Source: Betaproteobacteria bacterium (GTDB lineage Bacteria > Pseudomonadota > Gammaproteobacteria > Burkholderiales > SG8-41). Taken from it: 64,000 nucleotides of DNA. Positions within the stretch are counted from its first letter, which is position 1; every line of letters starts with the position of its first letter. Location: positions 124,001 to 188,000 of the forward strand of contig JAKFUS010000010.1 in assembly GCA_021732605.1 (NCBI GenBank). The letters run 5' to 3'. Under the pieces are notes generated by a model. That model was not told the origin of the DNA. It saw nothing but the letters and a program-made list of their open reading frames with translations, and ran no database searches. Of the stretch, positions 18,256 to 28,635 are shown in pieces. The position numbers were made by a program, and so were the translations under genes.

Positions 18256-20221
18256 TAGTAAATGCGCGTACCCGGTTTTTGAAAACCTGCAACCGCTCCG
18301 CCCCTGATTCACCGCCGTAACGCAAAGCGATATAAAGCGCCGTGATTTCAGCCACCGCAGAGGCCAGTTCGGGATGCTGTTGCCCGGCGCGCTGCGCGAA
18401 AACGCGGGGGCCTTCCGCTGCATCACGTCGCAATCCGCGCCGCTCCAGTTTTCGACAAAACCGACCGTAGATTTTTTTGACCGCGTCTTCGCGCACGCCG
18501 CGCAGGTCGCGTAATGCAAAGGCCGCACCGATCAGCACCGCAATGCCGGCGCAGAACATCAGCACGAAGGCCAGCGTTTGCCAGGTCGACTCACTGAAAC
18601 CGATATAGGACAGAAATCGGCGCTGGCGGTCGGGTGTGTAACCCAGCACCCATTGATTCCAGGTATAGGTCACCGAATCAAGCGTCAGCCGCATGCGCTG
18701 CAGCAGTGCAAAATCGCCGCGCACGAACATCGGCAGAACATCGGTGCGCGGCAGGGCGGATGCGATGCCGCGCTCCACCCGCGCCGGTGACACCGCCGCT
18801 GTGGGGTCGATGCGCACCCAGCCGGTATTCTCCAGCCAGATTTCCACCCAGGCATGGGCGTCGGCCTGGCGCACGAGGATGTATTCGCCGACGGGATTCA
18901 CTTCGCCGCCGAGATAGCCGGTGACTACCCGCGCCGGTATGCCTGCGGCGCGCATCAGCACGGTAAACGCCGACGCATAGTGTTCACAGAAACCGCGGCG
19001 TGTTTCAAACAGGAATTCATCGACCGGTTGTTCGCCGAGCAGCGGCGGGGACAGGGTGTAGACAAAATTCTCATTGCGGAAACGCGTCAGAACGTCGGCG
19101 ACCAGGTTGCGGTCGTTCGGAAATTTTTTGCGCAATTCCTGCGCAAATTCATTGGTGCGGGGGTTGGTGTCGGGCGGCAGGCGCAGGTTGCGCTCAAGCA
19201 GGCTCCGATCATCGTCTGCGCCATAGGCGGTGCCGATGGAGGACACCATGTCGTAACGCATGCGGCTGCGCACGGGAGTGAAGCTGAGCAGTTGCATGTC
19301 ACGCGTGGCGATCGAGCTCGGTGGCCGCCGGCCCGGAAATTCCAGCGCAAACAGCCAGCGTTTGTTATGGGGCTCCAGTGTCACCGTGTATTCGATCTGC
19401 GGACTGTGATCCGGAAGCTCGTTGACGCTTTGCACGATACGCGGCGCAGTCCAGGTCTTGCCGTCGTAATCCCATAACACGGGGCCGCGCCAGTACAGGT
19501 CCTTGGGTTCGGGTATGCCGCCGGTGAAGGACGCGCGAAACGCGACGGCGTCGGACAGGATCAGGTTGTTCAGGCTGCCCGGGCTCATGGTGTCGGAGAG
19601 GCCGCTCAATCCGGCATAGGCATCCTGCGGCAATCCCCATAGCGGTCCCTGGATGCGCGGGAACAACAGGAAAAGCACCAACATCAGCGGCACGCCCTGC
19701 AGAATCATCACGCCGGCGCGGCGCACAGTCGTGCGCCAGCCCGGCCATGCCCCTGTGTATTGCATGCCGATCAGGCTGGCGATGAGCAGCCATGCGCAGC
19801 CCAGCATGTAGGCCGCAGTCGGGATGGTCTGCGAGTGCAGGAAATTGGTGACCAGCAAAAAGCAGCCAAGAAAGCCCAGCAGCATACCGTCACGTTGGGT
19901 GCGGGTTTCCAGCAATTTCAGCGCGAGCATGATCACCAGCAAGGAGACTCCGGCATCGCGTCCGAACAATGTCCGGTACTGCAGCAGGATGCCGGCACTG
20001 GCGGCCAGGGCGATCAGCACCATCAGCCATTTAGCCGCCGGCTTGCTGTGCATCCGCAGTTGCAGCAGGCGCCAGCCGGCAATGCCGACAGCCAGCACCG
20101 AAATCCATATCGGCATGCGCAGCAGATGGGGCAGGCTGGCGAACAGGAACCCGGCGCCCAGCCAGAGGATTTCACGGGATCCGATGATCCGCGTGTTAAG
20201 TGTGGTCGGCAGCGAGACCAT
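18251..20221 (-). CDS. TgpA-like membrane transglutaminase (DUF3488-transglutaminase)
   Basis: A 656-aa integral membrane protein. The N-terminal part (about 15-200) has five to six hydrophobic helices; a periplasmic region follows, with a transglutaminase-like domain holding C in [13 protein letters not shown] in [10 protein letters not shown] and D in VRIDPTAAV, and a last membrane helix near residue 555. It overlaps the DUF58 gene by 26 nt in a moxR-DUF58-tgpA operon. Such trios are widespread; in Pseudomonas TgpA is essential, but its substrate is unclear. Confidence 0.92.
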   Translation of the reverse strand: MVSLPTTLNTRIIGSREILWLGAGFLFASLPHLLRMPIWISVLAVGIAGWRLLQLRMHSKPAAKWLMVLIALAASAGILLQYRTLFGRDAGVSLLVIMLALKLLETRTQRDGMLLGFLGCFLLVTNFLHSQTIPTAAYMLGCAWLLIASLIGMQYTGAWPGWRTTVRRAGVMILQGVPLMLVLFLLFPRIQGPLWGLPQDAYAGLSGLSDTMSPGSLNNLILSDAVAFRASFTGGIPEPKDLYWRGPVLWDYDGKTWTAPRIVQSVNELPDHSPQIEYTVTLEPHNKRWLFALEFPGRRPPSSIATRDMQLLSFTPVRSRMRYDMVSSIGTAYGADDDRSLLERNLRLPPDTNPRTNEFAQELRKKFPNDRNLVADVLTRFRNENFVYTLSPPLLGEQPVDEFLFETRRGFCEHYASAFTVLMRAAGIPARVVTGYLGGEVNPVGEYILVRQADAHAWVEIWLENTGWVRIDPTAAVSPARVERGIASALPRTDVLPMFVRGDFALLQRMRLTLDSVTYTWNQWVLGYTPDRQRRFLSYIGFSESTWQTLAFVLMFCAGIAVLIGAAFALRDLRGVREDAVKKIYGRFCRKLERRGLRRDAAEGPRVFAQRAGQQHPELASAVAEITALYIALRYGGESGAERLQVFKNRVRAFTT

Positions 20222-21191
20222 GTAAAGCCAGCGCGCGCAGGCAATCGCTGCGGTGGGTCGCGCCGTTGGCGATCGGAATCGTCAGGCCGGGCAGGCGCAG
20301 TCCGTAAGCCAAGCCCGCGCCGTCGGCATCAATAACCCATCGCGCGAGATATGAAAGCCGGTTCTCGGTGTCCATACCGCCAGGCAAAGCTTCCCACGTT
20401 AGCCACAGTTCAAGGTCGGCGCGGCCGGCGAATTGTTTGGTCAGCAGCGTGTCATCACGTGCCACGGCCTTCCATGCGATGTGCCGGGGGGAGTCGCCGG
20501 GGCGGTAGGGCCGCAGTCCGGAGAATTCATCATGGCCGTGACCATGTGCACCACCATCTCCGCTGCCGGCTTCGGTCGACGGCAGTGCTAGTCCCGGCGA
20601 TGCTGGAGCGGGATACACCAGAACATGCATGTCGAGGTCGGCATACGACCAGGCGCGAAACAGGCCGACCGGAAAAACCGTGAACAGGGTCAATCGTCCC
20701 GGACGCAGCCAGCCGCGGCGCGTCGTGGGTAAGGTTGCAGCCGCAGTCATTTCCACGTCGGGGGGAACATCGATATAAATGGCTGAGTGTTTATCGCGGG
20801 TAATGCCGACGCTGTAGCGGTGGACACGGGCCTGGTTAGCAATGCGGATCTGGAACTGCGCCAGTTCTCCCGCGAACACCGGCTGCACTTTGCCTGGCGA
20901 AATACGCAGATTGGCCAGATTGCGGAAGGTGTGCAGCATCGACTGGATGCCGGTTGCGCCAAGCAGGAAGGAGAGGATGAAACCGAGGGACAGGTCGTAA
21001 TTGACCGATCCGATCAGCATCAGCATGATCACGCCCGCAAACAGCAGTCCCTGGCTAGTGGGCAGTATGAACACGCGGCGCTGCACCAGCACGATGGTGC
21101 CGCGTTCGGGGCCACGCCACTGGAACATCCATTCAAGGACGCCATTTTTGAGCGCGCCGAACAGTGATGGCGATCCGCCAGCCGGTGGCAT
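20196..21191 (-). CDS. DUF58 domain protein
   Basis: A 331-aa protein with two hydrophobic helices (about residues 42-85) and a C-terminal DUF58 block, [25 protein letters not shown], a degenerate von Willebrand A-type region. DUF58 proteins are regularly encoded with a MoxR ATPase and are thought to work with it as a chaperone or assembly factor. Its ATG shares one base with the moxR stop (TGATG), showing tight coupling. A His/Gly-rich loop ([13 protein letters not shown]) precedes the conserved block. Confidence 0.9.
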   Translation of the reverse strand: MPPAGGSPSLFGALKNGVLEWMFQWRGPERGTIVLVQRRVFILPTSQGLLFAGVIMLMLIGSVNYDLSLGFILSFLLGATGIQSMLHTFRNLANLRISPGKVQPVFAGELAQFQIRIANQARVHRYSVGITRDKHSAIYIDVPPDVEMTAAATLPTTRRGWLRPGRLTLFTVFPVGLFRAWSYADLDMHVLVYPAPASPGLALPSTEAGSGDGGAHGHGHDEFSGLRPYRPGDSPRHIAWKAVARDDTLLTKQFAGRADLELWLTWEALPGGMDTENRLSYLARWVIDADGAGLAYGLRLPGLTIPIANGATHRSDCLRALALHGLAADHT

Positions 21192-22108
21192 CAGGGTATG
21201 GCGACCTGCTGCAGCAGGCGCGCCACCAGGTCGTTGCGGCTGGCGCCGCTGGTTTCGCCGGCGGGGCTCAAACGGTGCGCGATGATGGCCGGCAGCACGG
21301 TCTGCAGGTCTTCAGGCAGTACATGTTTACGGTCATCCATGTAGGCCCAGGCGCGTGCGCCGTGCAGCATCGCCAGCGCGGCCCGCGGCGAGAGTCCGTG
21401 TTCGAAATACGGCGCCTGACGCGTGTGGTTGACCAGCGCCTGCAGATAGTCGAGCAGAGCGGGCGAGGCATGGACCTGCTGCACTTCACGTTGCAGTTGC
21501 GCGAGGCTCTCGGGTTCGAGGCGCGGCTGGAGACTGCTCAAGAGGTCGCGCCGGTCAATGCCATTGAGCAGCGCGCGCTCGGCCTGTGCGTCCGGGTATC
21601 CCAGTTCAATGCGCATCAGGAAACGGTCGAGCTGGGATTCCGGCAACGGAAAGGTGCCGATCTGGTGCGAGGGATTTTGTGTGGCGATCACGAAAAACGG
21701 GCGGGGCAAAGGTCGGGTTTCCCCTTCGGTGGTGACCTGATTTTCCTCCATCGCTTCGAGCAACGCGCTTTGCGCGCGCGGTGTCGCGCGATTGACTTCA
21801 TCGGCCAGCACGACGTTGGTAAATACCGGGCCGGGATGAAATTCGAAGCTGCCGTTGTCGCGGTTGTACACGGAAACGCCGAGGATATCCGCCGGCAGCA
21901 GGTCGCTGGTGAACTGGATGCGCTGGAATTTCAGCCCCAGCGAAGTTGCAATGGCGTGGGCCAGTGTGGTTTTGCCGACACCCGGAACATCCTCGATCAG
22001 CAGATGGCCACGGGCAAGGAGGCAGGCGATGGCCAGTCTGATCTGCTGTGATTTGCCGAGAATGATGCTGTTGATCTGTTCGGCAACCGCATTGATCTGT
22101 AAAGGCAT
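21191..22108 (-). CDS. MoxR-family AAA+ ATPase
   Basis: A 305-aa AAA+ ATPase. Walker A is VPGVGKTT (about residues 41-48), Walker B VVLADEVNRATPRAQSALLEAMEE, sensor 1 IATQNP and an arginine-finger segment LPESQLDRFLMRI; the C-terminal lid domain follows. ATG 22108 is preferred over 22279 because it gives the normal MoxR N-terminus. First gene of the moxR-DUF58-tgpA operon. A TATAAT on the minus strand at 22217-22222 may be its -10, with no good -35. Confidence 0.94.
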   Translation of the reverse strand: MPLQINAVAEQINSIILGKSQQIRLAIACLLARGHLLIEDVPGVGKTTLAHAIATSLGLKFQRIQFTSDLLPADILGVSVYNRDNGSFEFHPGPVFTNVVLADEVNRATPRAQSALLEAMEENQVTTEGETRPLPRPFFVIATQNPSHQIGTFPLPESQLDRFLMRIELGYPDAQAERALLNGIDRRDLLSSLQPRLEPESLAQLQREVQQVHASPALLDYLQALVNHTRQAPYFEHGLSPRAALAMLHGARAWAYMDDRKHVLPEDLQTVLPAIIAHRLSPAGETSGASRNDLVARLLQQVAIP

Positions 22109-22316
22109 GGCAGGATGGCTTTCGTGTGGAAATAAAGCGAATAAAAGAGGTAAGGCCGGGAAAAAGTATGAACTAAAACGTATGGACTGAAACGAATTAG
22201 ACAAGGTGACGGCGCAATTATAAGATGAACTATCATGCGCCAGTGTCCATGACAGCCGGACCGTATGTAAAAGACGCATATAAATACTGTGACAAATTCA
22301 TCGGGGGAGGGGAACG

Positions 22317-25300
22317 TTGCAGAACAGCGGTGATGCGCGCAATGCCCGATCGCTGACTAGCCGCCTGCCTGCGAGTCTTTACAATCCGCGTTATGTCCTG
22401 ATGTTGGGTGCATTGTTGTTTGGCGTGGCCATACTTGTCGCAAACGAAGCGGCGATCCACAAGGCCAACACCGCCACCACCCAAACCGTGGAGCGGCTCA
22501 CTGAAACGCTGTCGAGGGCGCTGCGCGACCAGCTGGATGCGAGGCTGGCGGCAGCCGAGGGCCTGGTGCGGCTGATTGCCGCGGAGGCGCAGCGCGACGG
22601 ACTGGAAGTTGCGGCACTGCGCATGTCAAGGATGATTGCGGGAAGAAGCGTAAAGTTTGCCGAATTTACGCTGCTTGATGCGGTCGGCGCCAAAGTCTGG
22701 GAAAGCCAGGCGATGGCGATTCCGCCGGAGATTATTGCCGCGCATTTTGCCGCCCACCGGCGGGATGCCCCCAAGGTGCACATCAGCCCGGCAAGGCAGT
22801 CCGGCCATGCCGGCGAATGGGCTTTGCATTTGAGTTATCCGGTCAACGATCGCGACGGCAAGTTGCTGGGCATTACCCTGGTGACAGCCCATGTTTCCCA
22901 ATTGCAGCGGATTAGTGGCGAGATGAATCTGGTTGCGGGCAGCATGGTGTCTTTGCTCAGGAAAGACGGAACGCTGATTGCCGGCATCAGCGGCGGCGAT
23001 GTGATTGCCGGCAATGATCTGAGCGGTAATGACTGGCTCCGTCCGGTATTGCAGCTAACCCAGGGGTGTCGGACGGGAACGCTGACCAGCCCCCTGGATG
23101 GGATCGAACGCGTCAGCGCTTTTTGCGTGATGGACAACCATCCCTTGCTGGTGGGGGTTGGCGTTAGTGTCAGCGCGGCCATGGCCGGCAGCAGCATGAC
23201 AGCTCTGCGTTACCGCATCATTGCCGGGCTGCTGGTCGGACTGCTTGCCGCCGGCACGCTGGTGCTGCTGATATTGCTGGTCCGGCAGCAGGCCACCCAA
23301 AACGCATTGCGCAACAGCGAATCCCGCTTCAAGGCCTTGAATGCGCTGGGCTCCGACTGGTATTGGGAAGCAGACGCGGAATACCGGGTCACGCAGATGT
23401 CCGAGGGGTTTTCCCGGCTGACGGGCAGGGCTGCCGGGGAAATACTGGGCAAATCACGTTGGGAAATCACGTTTATCACACCCTTGGGGGCCGACTGGAC
23501 AGCCCACAAGGCGGTTATTGCACGCTCAGCACCTTTCCGCAGTCTGACCCTGCGCTACACCAGTCCCAAGGGTGTCGTGACTTACGGCAGCATCAGCGGT
23601 GAACCGGTTTTCCGTGACGACGGGACACTCGCGGGATATCGGGGCGTGGGCAATGACATTACCGCAGAGGTAGTGCTTGGACAGCAATTACGCATGCAGC
23701 ACGACGTTGCGCGCATCCTGACCCAGCAAAAAGACCAGGGGCAGGCGATACAGCAAGTGATTGAAACCATTTGCCGTACCATGGAATGGAGCTGGGGTGC
23801 ACACCGGCATATTGACCCCGAAACATTGATGCTGACCTGTCACGAACACTGGCTGGCCCCGGGTATCCGGGCGGATGACTTTGTCGAGTTTGCCCGGGCG
23901 CCCAGAATGGCCAACATGAAGACAGGGACGGTCAGCCTTGCCGTGTCGCGCAACGAAATCATCTGGTACACGGATTTCACGCAGCAAAGTGAGCGGCGGC
24001 GTTATTTCGCGCAAACAGCCGGATTGCGCGGCGCGGTTGCCATGCCTATCCGCCGCATCCGTGACACCGAGGATGCGCTGGAATTTTTCAGCGAACGAAT
24101 CGAAGCTCCGGATCAAGTGATGCTCGATACTCTGGATATGATCAGCCGCGAGATCGGCCAGTTCATGGACCGCGCCGAGGCGCAGCAGACCAGCACCCAC
24201 CTGGAGCGCGAACGCCGGCATCTGCTCGATATGCTGGAATTGCAGCTGGAGCACATGCCGGTGGCCTGTCTGCTGCAGGATCAGGATTTCCGTGTGGTGT
24301 ACTGTAATCCTGCCGCGGAACGGATTTTCGGTTATACCGCTGATGAGTTGCGCGGACGGGATACCGATTCGCTGATCGTGCCCGATTCGCTGCTTCCCCA
24401 GGTGTTGGCAAGGCGCGCACGCCTGAAGGCAAAAGACATGAATGTCTCCGGCAGCAATGAAAACATCCGCAAGGATGGCACCCGTATCATCTGTGAATGG
24501 AGTAATACGCCGCTGGCCGACGAATCCGGAAAATTCACCGGGGTGCTGGCCACTGCGCAAGATGTCACCGAGCGCATGAAAATGGTCGAGGCGCTGGAGG
24601 CCAGTGAAGAGCGCTACCGCCGGATCTTCGCTGCCACGCCGTTGCCGATGTGGGTGGCAGAAGCACAGACGCCGAAATTCCTCGCCGTCAACGATGCGGC
24701 CATCGAAAAATACGGCTATACGCGCGAGGAGTTTCAGACGATGAGCGCCCTCGACCTTCAGGTCGAGGAAGATCGCGGGCTGGTACTGCAGCAATTGCTC
24801 GGGCGTGATCCGTTGCTGCCGGCGCATTTTGAACGCCGCCATGTCACCAAGAGCGGGCAGGTCATCACCGTTGAAATCACTGCGCAGTCGTTTCAGTATG
24901 GCGGCCAACCGGCTCGACTGATCCTGGCCATGGACATCACCGATCGCCGTCTCGGCCAACTGGCGCTGGAAGAGAGCGAAACGCGGTTCCGGGTGGTGTT
25001 CGAACAGGCTTCGGTGGGGATAGCGATCCGTGAATTCTCGACGCAGTCGCGTTTTCTGCGGGTCAACAGGAAACTGTGTGAAATCCTCGGTTATTCAGAG
25101 AGTGAGTTGCTGCAAAAAACCAGCACTGAACTGACCCCGCCGGAGGATGTGGCCGCCGCCCGTGACATGAACGACCAGCTGATGTCCGGGGCCATTACCG
25201 GTTATTCACGCAGAAAACGCTATCGGCGCAAGGACGGCAAAAGCATTTGGGTCAATCTTTCGGTATCGAGATTTGATGAGAGCAGGGCCAGCGAAAAAAT

Positions 25301-26879
25301 TCCATACCTGATATCGGTCATCGCCGACATCTCCGGGGAGGTCGAAAGTGAAGTCCGGGTTATTGAAAGCGAAGCCCGCTACCGGCAGATTTTTACGCTG
25401 ACCCCGTTGCCGATGTACCTGCGTCATGAGGGCAAACTGGATTTCATCGACGTCAACGATGCCTGCCTGGCGATGTACGGTTACACCCGGGAACAGATGC
25501 TGGCCATGAGCCTGCTCGACATCCAGACAGCGGCGGAACGCGAGCGTTACCTGGGCGGCATGAATTCGCGTCCCACCGGCATCGTCGAGCGACTGCAGAA
25601 ACAGCATATACGCAGCAACGGCGAGGTGGTTGAAGTCGAGATCTACTCCTATCCGACCATGCTCGCCGGAGAAAGAGTCCGGTTGGTGCTGCTGCGTGAC
25701 ATGACCGATCAGTTGCGCATGGAGCGTTTGCTGCGCGACAACGAAAGCCGGCTGCGTGCGATTGCCGACAATGTGCCGGCGGTCATCGCGTTTTTCGATG
25801 ACCAGCAGCAGTTGCAGTATTCGAACATTGCTTTTGACCGCTGGTTCGGCCCGGACAGGCTGGATGTCCGGGGTGGCGTATTGCGGGTCGAGCAGGATGT
25901 GTCGCAATACGGAGAAATGTTGGCACCGCTGCTGGAGCGGGCCTTGCATGGCGAAGAAGTCATCACCGAACGCATGCTCGACACCCATGCCGGCGCGCGC
26001 GTTGCCCGGCTGACGCTGATTCCGCATGTTGCCGACGATGGGAGCGTCGCCGGTGTGCATCTGATGGGCTATGACCTGACCGATTTCCGCCATGCCGAGG
26101 CCGAAGTGCGTCTTCTGAACGCAGAACTGGAGCAGCGTGTCGAGCAGCGCACGCGTGCGCTGGCGGCGGCTAACCGCGAACTCGAATCATTTTCGTATTC
26201 AGTTTCCCATGATCTGCGTGCACCACTGCGCACCATCGACGGATTCAGCCAGATACTGCTCGATGAGTACGCATCAAAGCTGGATGCCACCGGCCGCGGT
26301 TATCTGGATCGGGTGCGCGCCGGCAGCCAGCGTATGGCGAAACTGATCGACGACTTGCTGGAACTGGCCCGCGTCACCCGCCGTGATCCGCAGATCCGCG
26401 CCTGTGACCTGACGGCATTGGCGCTGGACATCACTACAGAGCTGGCGGCGGCCGATCCTGGACGCGAAGTCAGTATCAAGGTGGCGCCGGGCATGGTGGT
26501 GGCCGCCGACGCAGGCCTGTTGCGCATCGCGTTGGACAACCTGCTGCGCAATGCCTGGAAATTCACCAGCCTGAAACCTGACGCAGTGATCGAAGTCGGC
26601 TGCGTCGAAGCCACCGACGGTCGTACCTATTTCGTGCGTGACAACGGCGTGGGTTTCGACATGACTTACGTCAACAAACTGTTCGGCGCCTTCCAGCGGC
26701 TGCACAGCGAATCCGAATTCCAGGGTACCGGCATCGGGCTGGCGCTGGTGCAGCGGGTGATCCGACGCCACGGCGGACAGGTCTGGGCCGAGGCTGAAAC
26801 CGACCTGGGCGCGACTTTCTATTTCACGCTGCCCCAGCAGGCCGTGCTCATCGTGGAGCGGGTCAGGGCAGAAACATAG
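22317..26879 (+). CDS. multi-PAS/GAF sensor histidine kinase
   Basis: A 1520-aa membrane kinase. TM1 lies at about 27-43 and TM2 at about 301-322, enclosing a periplasmic sensory domain of about 255 residues that resembles dCACHE in size and layout. Then PAS (about 335-450), GAF (about 460-620) and five more PAS repeats (about 640-1270, e.g. GYTREEF, GYSESEL, GYTREQM). HisKA has H1298 in SVSHDLRAPLR; HATPase has NLLRNAWKF, DNGVGF and GTGIGLALV. There is no receiver domain and no adjacent response regulator. TTG 22317 is the start because GGGGGAGGGG lies 5 nt upstream. The signal is unknown. Confidence 0.93.
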   Translation: MQNSGDARNARSLTSRLPASLYNPRYVLMLGALLFGVAILVANEAAIHKANTATTQTVERLTETLSRALRDQLDARLAAAEGLVRLIAAEAQRDGLEVAALRMSRMIAGRSVKFAEFTLLDAVGAKVWESQAMAIPPEIIAAHFAAHRRDAPKVHISPARQSGHAGEWALHLSYPVNDRDGKLLGITLVTAHVSQLQRISGEMNLVAGSMVSLLRKDGTLIAGISGGDVIAGNDLSGNDWLRPVLQLTQGCRTGTLTSPLDGIERVSAFCVMDNHPLLVGVGVSVSAAMAGSSMTALRYRIIAGLLVGLLAAGTLVLLILLVRQQATQNALRNSESRFKALNALGSDWYWEADAEYRVTQMSEGFSRLTGRAAGEILGKSRWEITFITPLGADWTAHKAVIARSAPFRSLTLRYTSPKGVVTYGSISGEPVFRDDGTLAGYRGVGNDITAEVVLGQQLRMQHDVARILTQQKDQGQAIQQVIETICRTMEWSWGAHRHIDPETLMLTCHEHWLAPGIRADDFVEFARAPRMANMKTGTVSLAVSRNEIIWYTDFTQQSERRRYFAQTAGLRGAVAMPIRRIRDTEDALEFFSERIEAPDQVMLDTLDMISREIGQFMDRAEAQQTSTHLERERRHLLDMLELQLEHMPVACLLQDQDFRVVYCNPAAERIFGYTADELRGRDTDSLIVPDSLLPQVLARRARLKAKDMNVSGSNENIRKDGTRIICEWSNTPLADESGKFTGVLATAQDVTERMKMVEALEASEERYRRIFAATPLPMWVAEAQTPKFLAVNDAAIEKYGYTREEFQTMSALDLQVEEDRGLVLQQLLGRDPLLPAHFERRHVTKSGQVITVEITAQSFQYGGQPARLILAMDITDRRLGQLALEESETRFRVVFEQASVGIAIREFSTQSRFLRVNRKLCEILGYSESELLQKTSTELTPPEDVAAARDMNDQLMSGAITGYSRRKRYRRKDGKSIWVNLSVSRFDESRASEKIPYLISVIADISGEVESEVRVIESEARYRQIFTLTPLPMYLRHEGKLDFIDVNDACLAMYGYTREQMLAMSLLDIQTAAERERYLGGMNSRPTGIVERLQKQHIRSNGEVVEVEIYSYPTMLAGERVRLVLLRDMTDQLRMERLLRDNESRLRAIADNVPAVIAFFDDQQQLQYSNIAFDRWFGPDRLDVRGGVLRVEQDVSQYGEMLAPLLERALHGEEVITERMLDTHAGARVARLTLIPHVADDGSVAGVHLMGYDLTDFRHAEAEVRLLNAELEQRVEQRTRALAAANRELESFSYSVSHDLRAPLRTIDGFSQILLDEYASKLDATGRGYLDRVRAGSQRMAKLIDDLLELARVTRRDPQIRACDLTALALDITTELAAADPGREVSIKVAPGMVVAADAGLLRIALDNLLRNAWKFTSLKPDAVIEVGCVEATDGRTYFVRDNGVGFDMTYVNKLFGAFQRLHSESEFQGTGIGLALVQRVIRRHGGQVWAEAETDLGATFYFTLPQQAVLIVERVRAET

Positions 26880-27234
26880 CCGCGACCACGCGCCGGCCTT
26901 CGCCCATCAGGATGTTGTAGGTGCGGCAGGCCGCCGGGGTGTTCATGGTTTCGAGGCCGATTCCGGCTTCGATCAGCGGCCGGAGGACTGCCGGCGCGGC
27001 AAAACGCTGCGTGGCACCAGTGCCCAAAACGATGATTTCAGGACGCTTTTCCAGCAATGCGGCCAGTGCCGCCGCGTCCAGCGTGTCGAATTGCAGTACC
27101 GGCCACGGTTCCGGGGCCTGCTCGGGGGTAATCACCAGGGGCTGATCGTAGCGGACAGTGTTCACGGCGAGATATCCCGCACCATAGCCGGTGATTGCAT
27201 AGCGGTTTTTGCTGTCTGCCAGATGCAGTTTCAT
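26863..27234 (-). CDS. Mth938-like (DUF498) domain protein
   Basis: A 122-aa protein of the Mth938/NDUFAF3-like fold: YAITGYGAGYLAVN, LVITPEQAPEPWPV, PEIIVLGTGATQRF and AACRTYNILMGEGRRVVAAMFLP. The biochemical role in bacteria is unknown; mitochondrial homologues assist complex I assembly. ATG 27234 is taken because the longer frame adds an unrelated N-terminus. It is divergent from alaC, a neighbourhood common in betaproteobacteria, and its 3' end overlaps the kinase gene by 17 nt. Confidence 0.9.
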   Translation of the reverse strand: MKLHLADSKNRYAITGYGAGYLAVNTVRYDQPLVITPEQAPEPWPVLQFDTLDAAALAALLEKRPEIIVLGTGATQRFAAPAVLRPLIEAGIGLETMNTPAACRTYNILMGEGRRVVAAMFLP

Positions 27235-27416
27235 AACTCTCTGATTTGCCTCGAATAATCGGCTTCGATACAATCGTGTGTTTTCCGGTCGCAGACAGCC
27301 GATGCGCCAGGTTTTTTGGCGTTGCAGCATGGCAACTGACGGTGGATTTTACCCAGATTCAAGATTGATTGATCTCGATTAACTCGATTCGCAGAGTACC
27401 ATTCAGAGATTCAGAC

Positions 27417-28604
27417 ATGGAAGAATTTCCTCGCATCAAACGCCTGCCGCCGTACGTATTCAATGTCACGGGCGAGCTGAAACTCGCCGCTCGCCGGCGC
27501 GGTGAGGACATCATCGATTTCAGCATGGGCAATCCCGACCAGCCCACGCCGCGGCACATCGTCGACAAATTAATTGAATCCGTGCAGCGCACCGATACCC
27601 ACGGCTATTCAGTATCAAAGGGCATTTCGCGACTGCGTAAGGCAATCTGTACCTGGTACCAGACCCGCTATGGCGTGGAACTGGATCCGGAATCCGAAGC
27701 CATCGTCACCATTGGTTCCAAGGAAGGTATCGCGCATCTTGCATTGGCGACCCTGGAGCGGGGCGACATCGTGCTCGTGCCCAATCCCAGTTATCCCATC
27801 CACATCTATGGTCCGGTGATCGCCGGTGCGGACATCCGCCATGTGCCAATGCACGCCGGCGTTGATTTTTTCGAGGCCCTTCAGCAGTCGATCAAGGACA
27901 CCTATCCCAAGCCGAAGATGCTGATCGTCAATTTCCCGAGCAACCCGACGACGCAGTGCGTGGACCTGGCGTTTTTCGAGCGGCTGATCGCAATTGCCAA
28001 GGAACATGACATTTACGTTGTGCACGACCTGGCTTATGCCGACATTGTGTTCGACGGTTACAAGGCGCCATCCATCCTGCAGGTGCCGGGCGCACGCGAT
28101 GTCGCGGTCGAATTTTTCACCATGTCCAAGAGTTACAACATGGCCGGCTGGCGCGTCGGTTTCATGGTCGGCAACCGAGATCTGGTGAATGCACTGGCGC
28201 GGATGAAGAGTTATCACGATTACGGCACCTTCACGCCGATCCAGGTGGCGTCGATCATCGCGCTCGAAGGCCCGCAGGATTGCGTGGAAAACGTACGCCA
28301 GATTTATCAAGGTCGTCGCGACGTGTTGTGGTCAGGCATGAATGCCATGGGCTGGGAAGTGCCCAAACCGCAGGCGACGATGTATATCTGGGCGCCGATA
28401 CCCGAACCGTATAAAAAAATGGGCTCGCTGGAATTTTCGAAAAAACTGCTGGCCGAAGGCAAGGTGGCGGTGGCTCCGGGCACCGGTTTCGGCCACTACG
28501 GCGACGATTTTGTGCGGTTTGCGTTGATCGAGAACGAGGCACGGACGCGACAGGCGATCCGCACCATTAAAGAGATGTTCCGCAAAGACGGGTTAGTGAA
28601 GTAG
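27417..28604 (+). CDS. alaC: alanine transaminase, class I/II aminotransferase
   Basis: A 395-aa PLP enzyme of the AlaC type, converting pyruvate and glutamate to alanine and 2-oxoglutarate. [47 protein letters not shown] and the PLP lysine in [15 protein letters not shown] mark it. ATG 27417 is preferred to the in-frame start at 27369 because it fits the E. coli N-terminus. It heads alaC-hom-thrC, so alanine and threonine synthesis may be co-transcribed. Confidence 0.93.
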   Translation: MEEFPRIKRLPPYVFNVTGELKLAARRRGEDIIDFSMGNPDQPTPRHIVDKLIESVQRTDTHGYSVSKGISRLRKAICTWYQTRYGVELDPESEAIVTIGSKEGIAHLALATLERGDIVLVPNPSYPIHIYGPVIAGADIRHVPMHAGVDFFEALQQSIKDTYPKPKMLIVNFPSNPTTQCVDLAFFERLIAIAKEHDIYVVHDLAYADIVFDGYKAPSILQVPGARDVAVEFFTMSKSYNMAGWRVGFMVGNRDLVNALARMKSYHDYGTFTPIQVASIIALEGPQDCVENVRQIYQGRRDVLWSGMNAMGWEVPKPQATMYIWAPIPEPYKKMGSLEFSKKLLAEGKVAVAPGTGFGHYGDDFVRFALIENEARTRQAIRTIKEMFRKDGLVK

Positions 28605-28635
28605 TGGGAACCCGGTTACAGGAAACAGGAAAACA

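Noticed and set aside
23688-24959. 423-codon reverse-strand frame within the sensor kinase gene
   Set aside because: The kinase frame has continuous PAS/GAF homology here; the reverse frame is a shadow rich in Arg, His and Gln.
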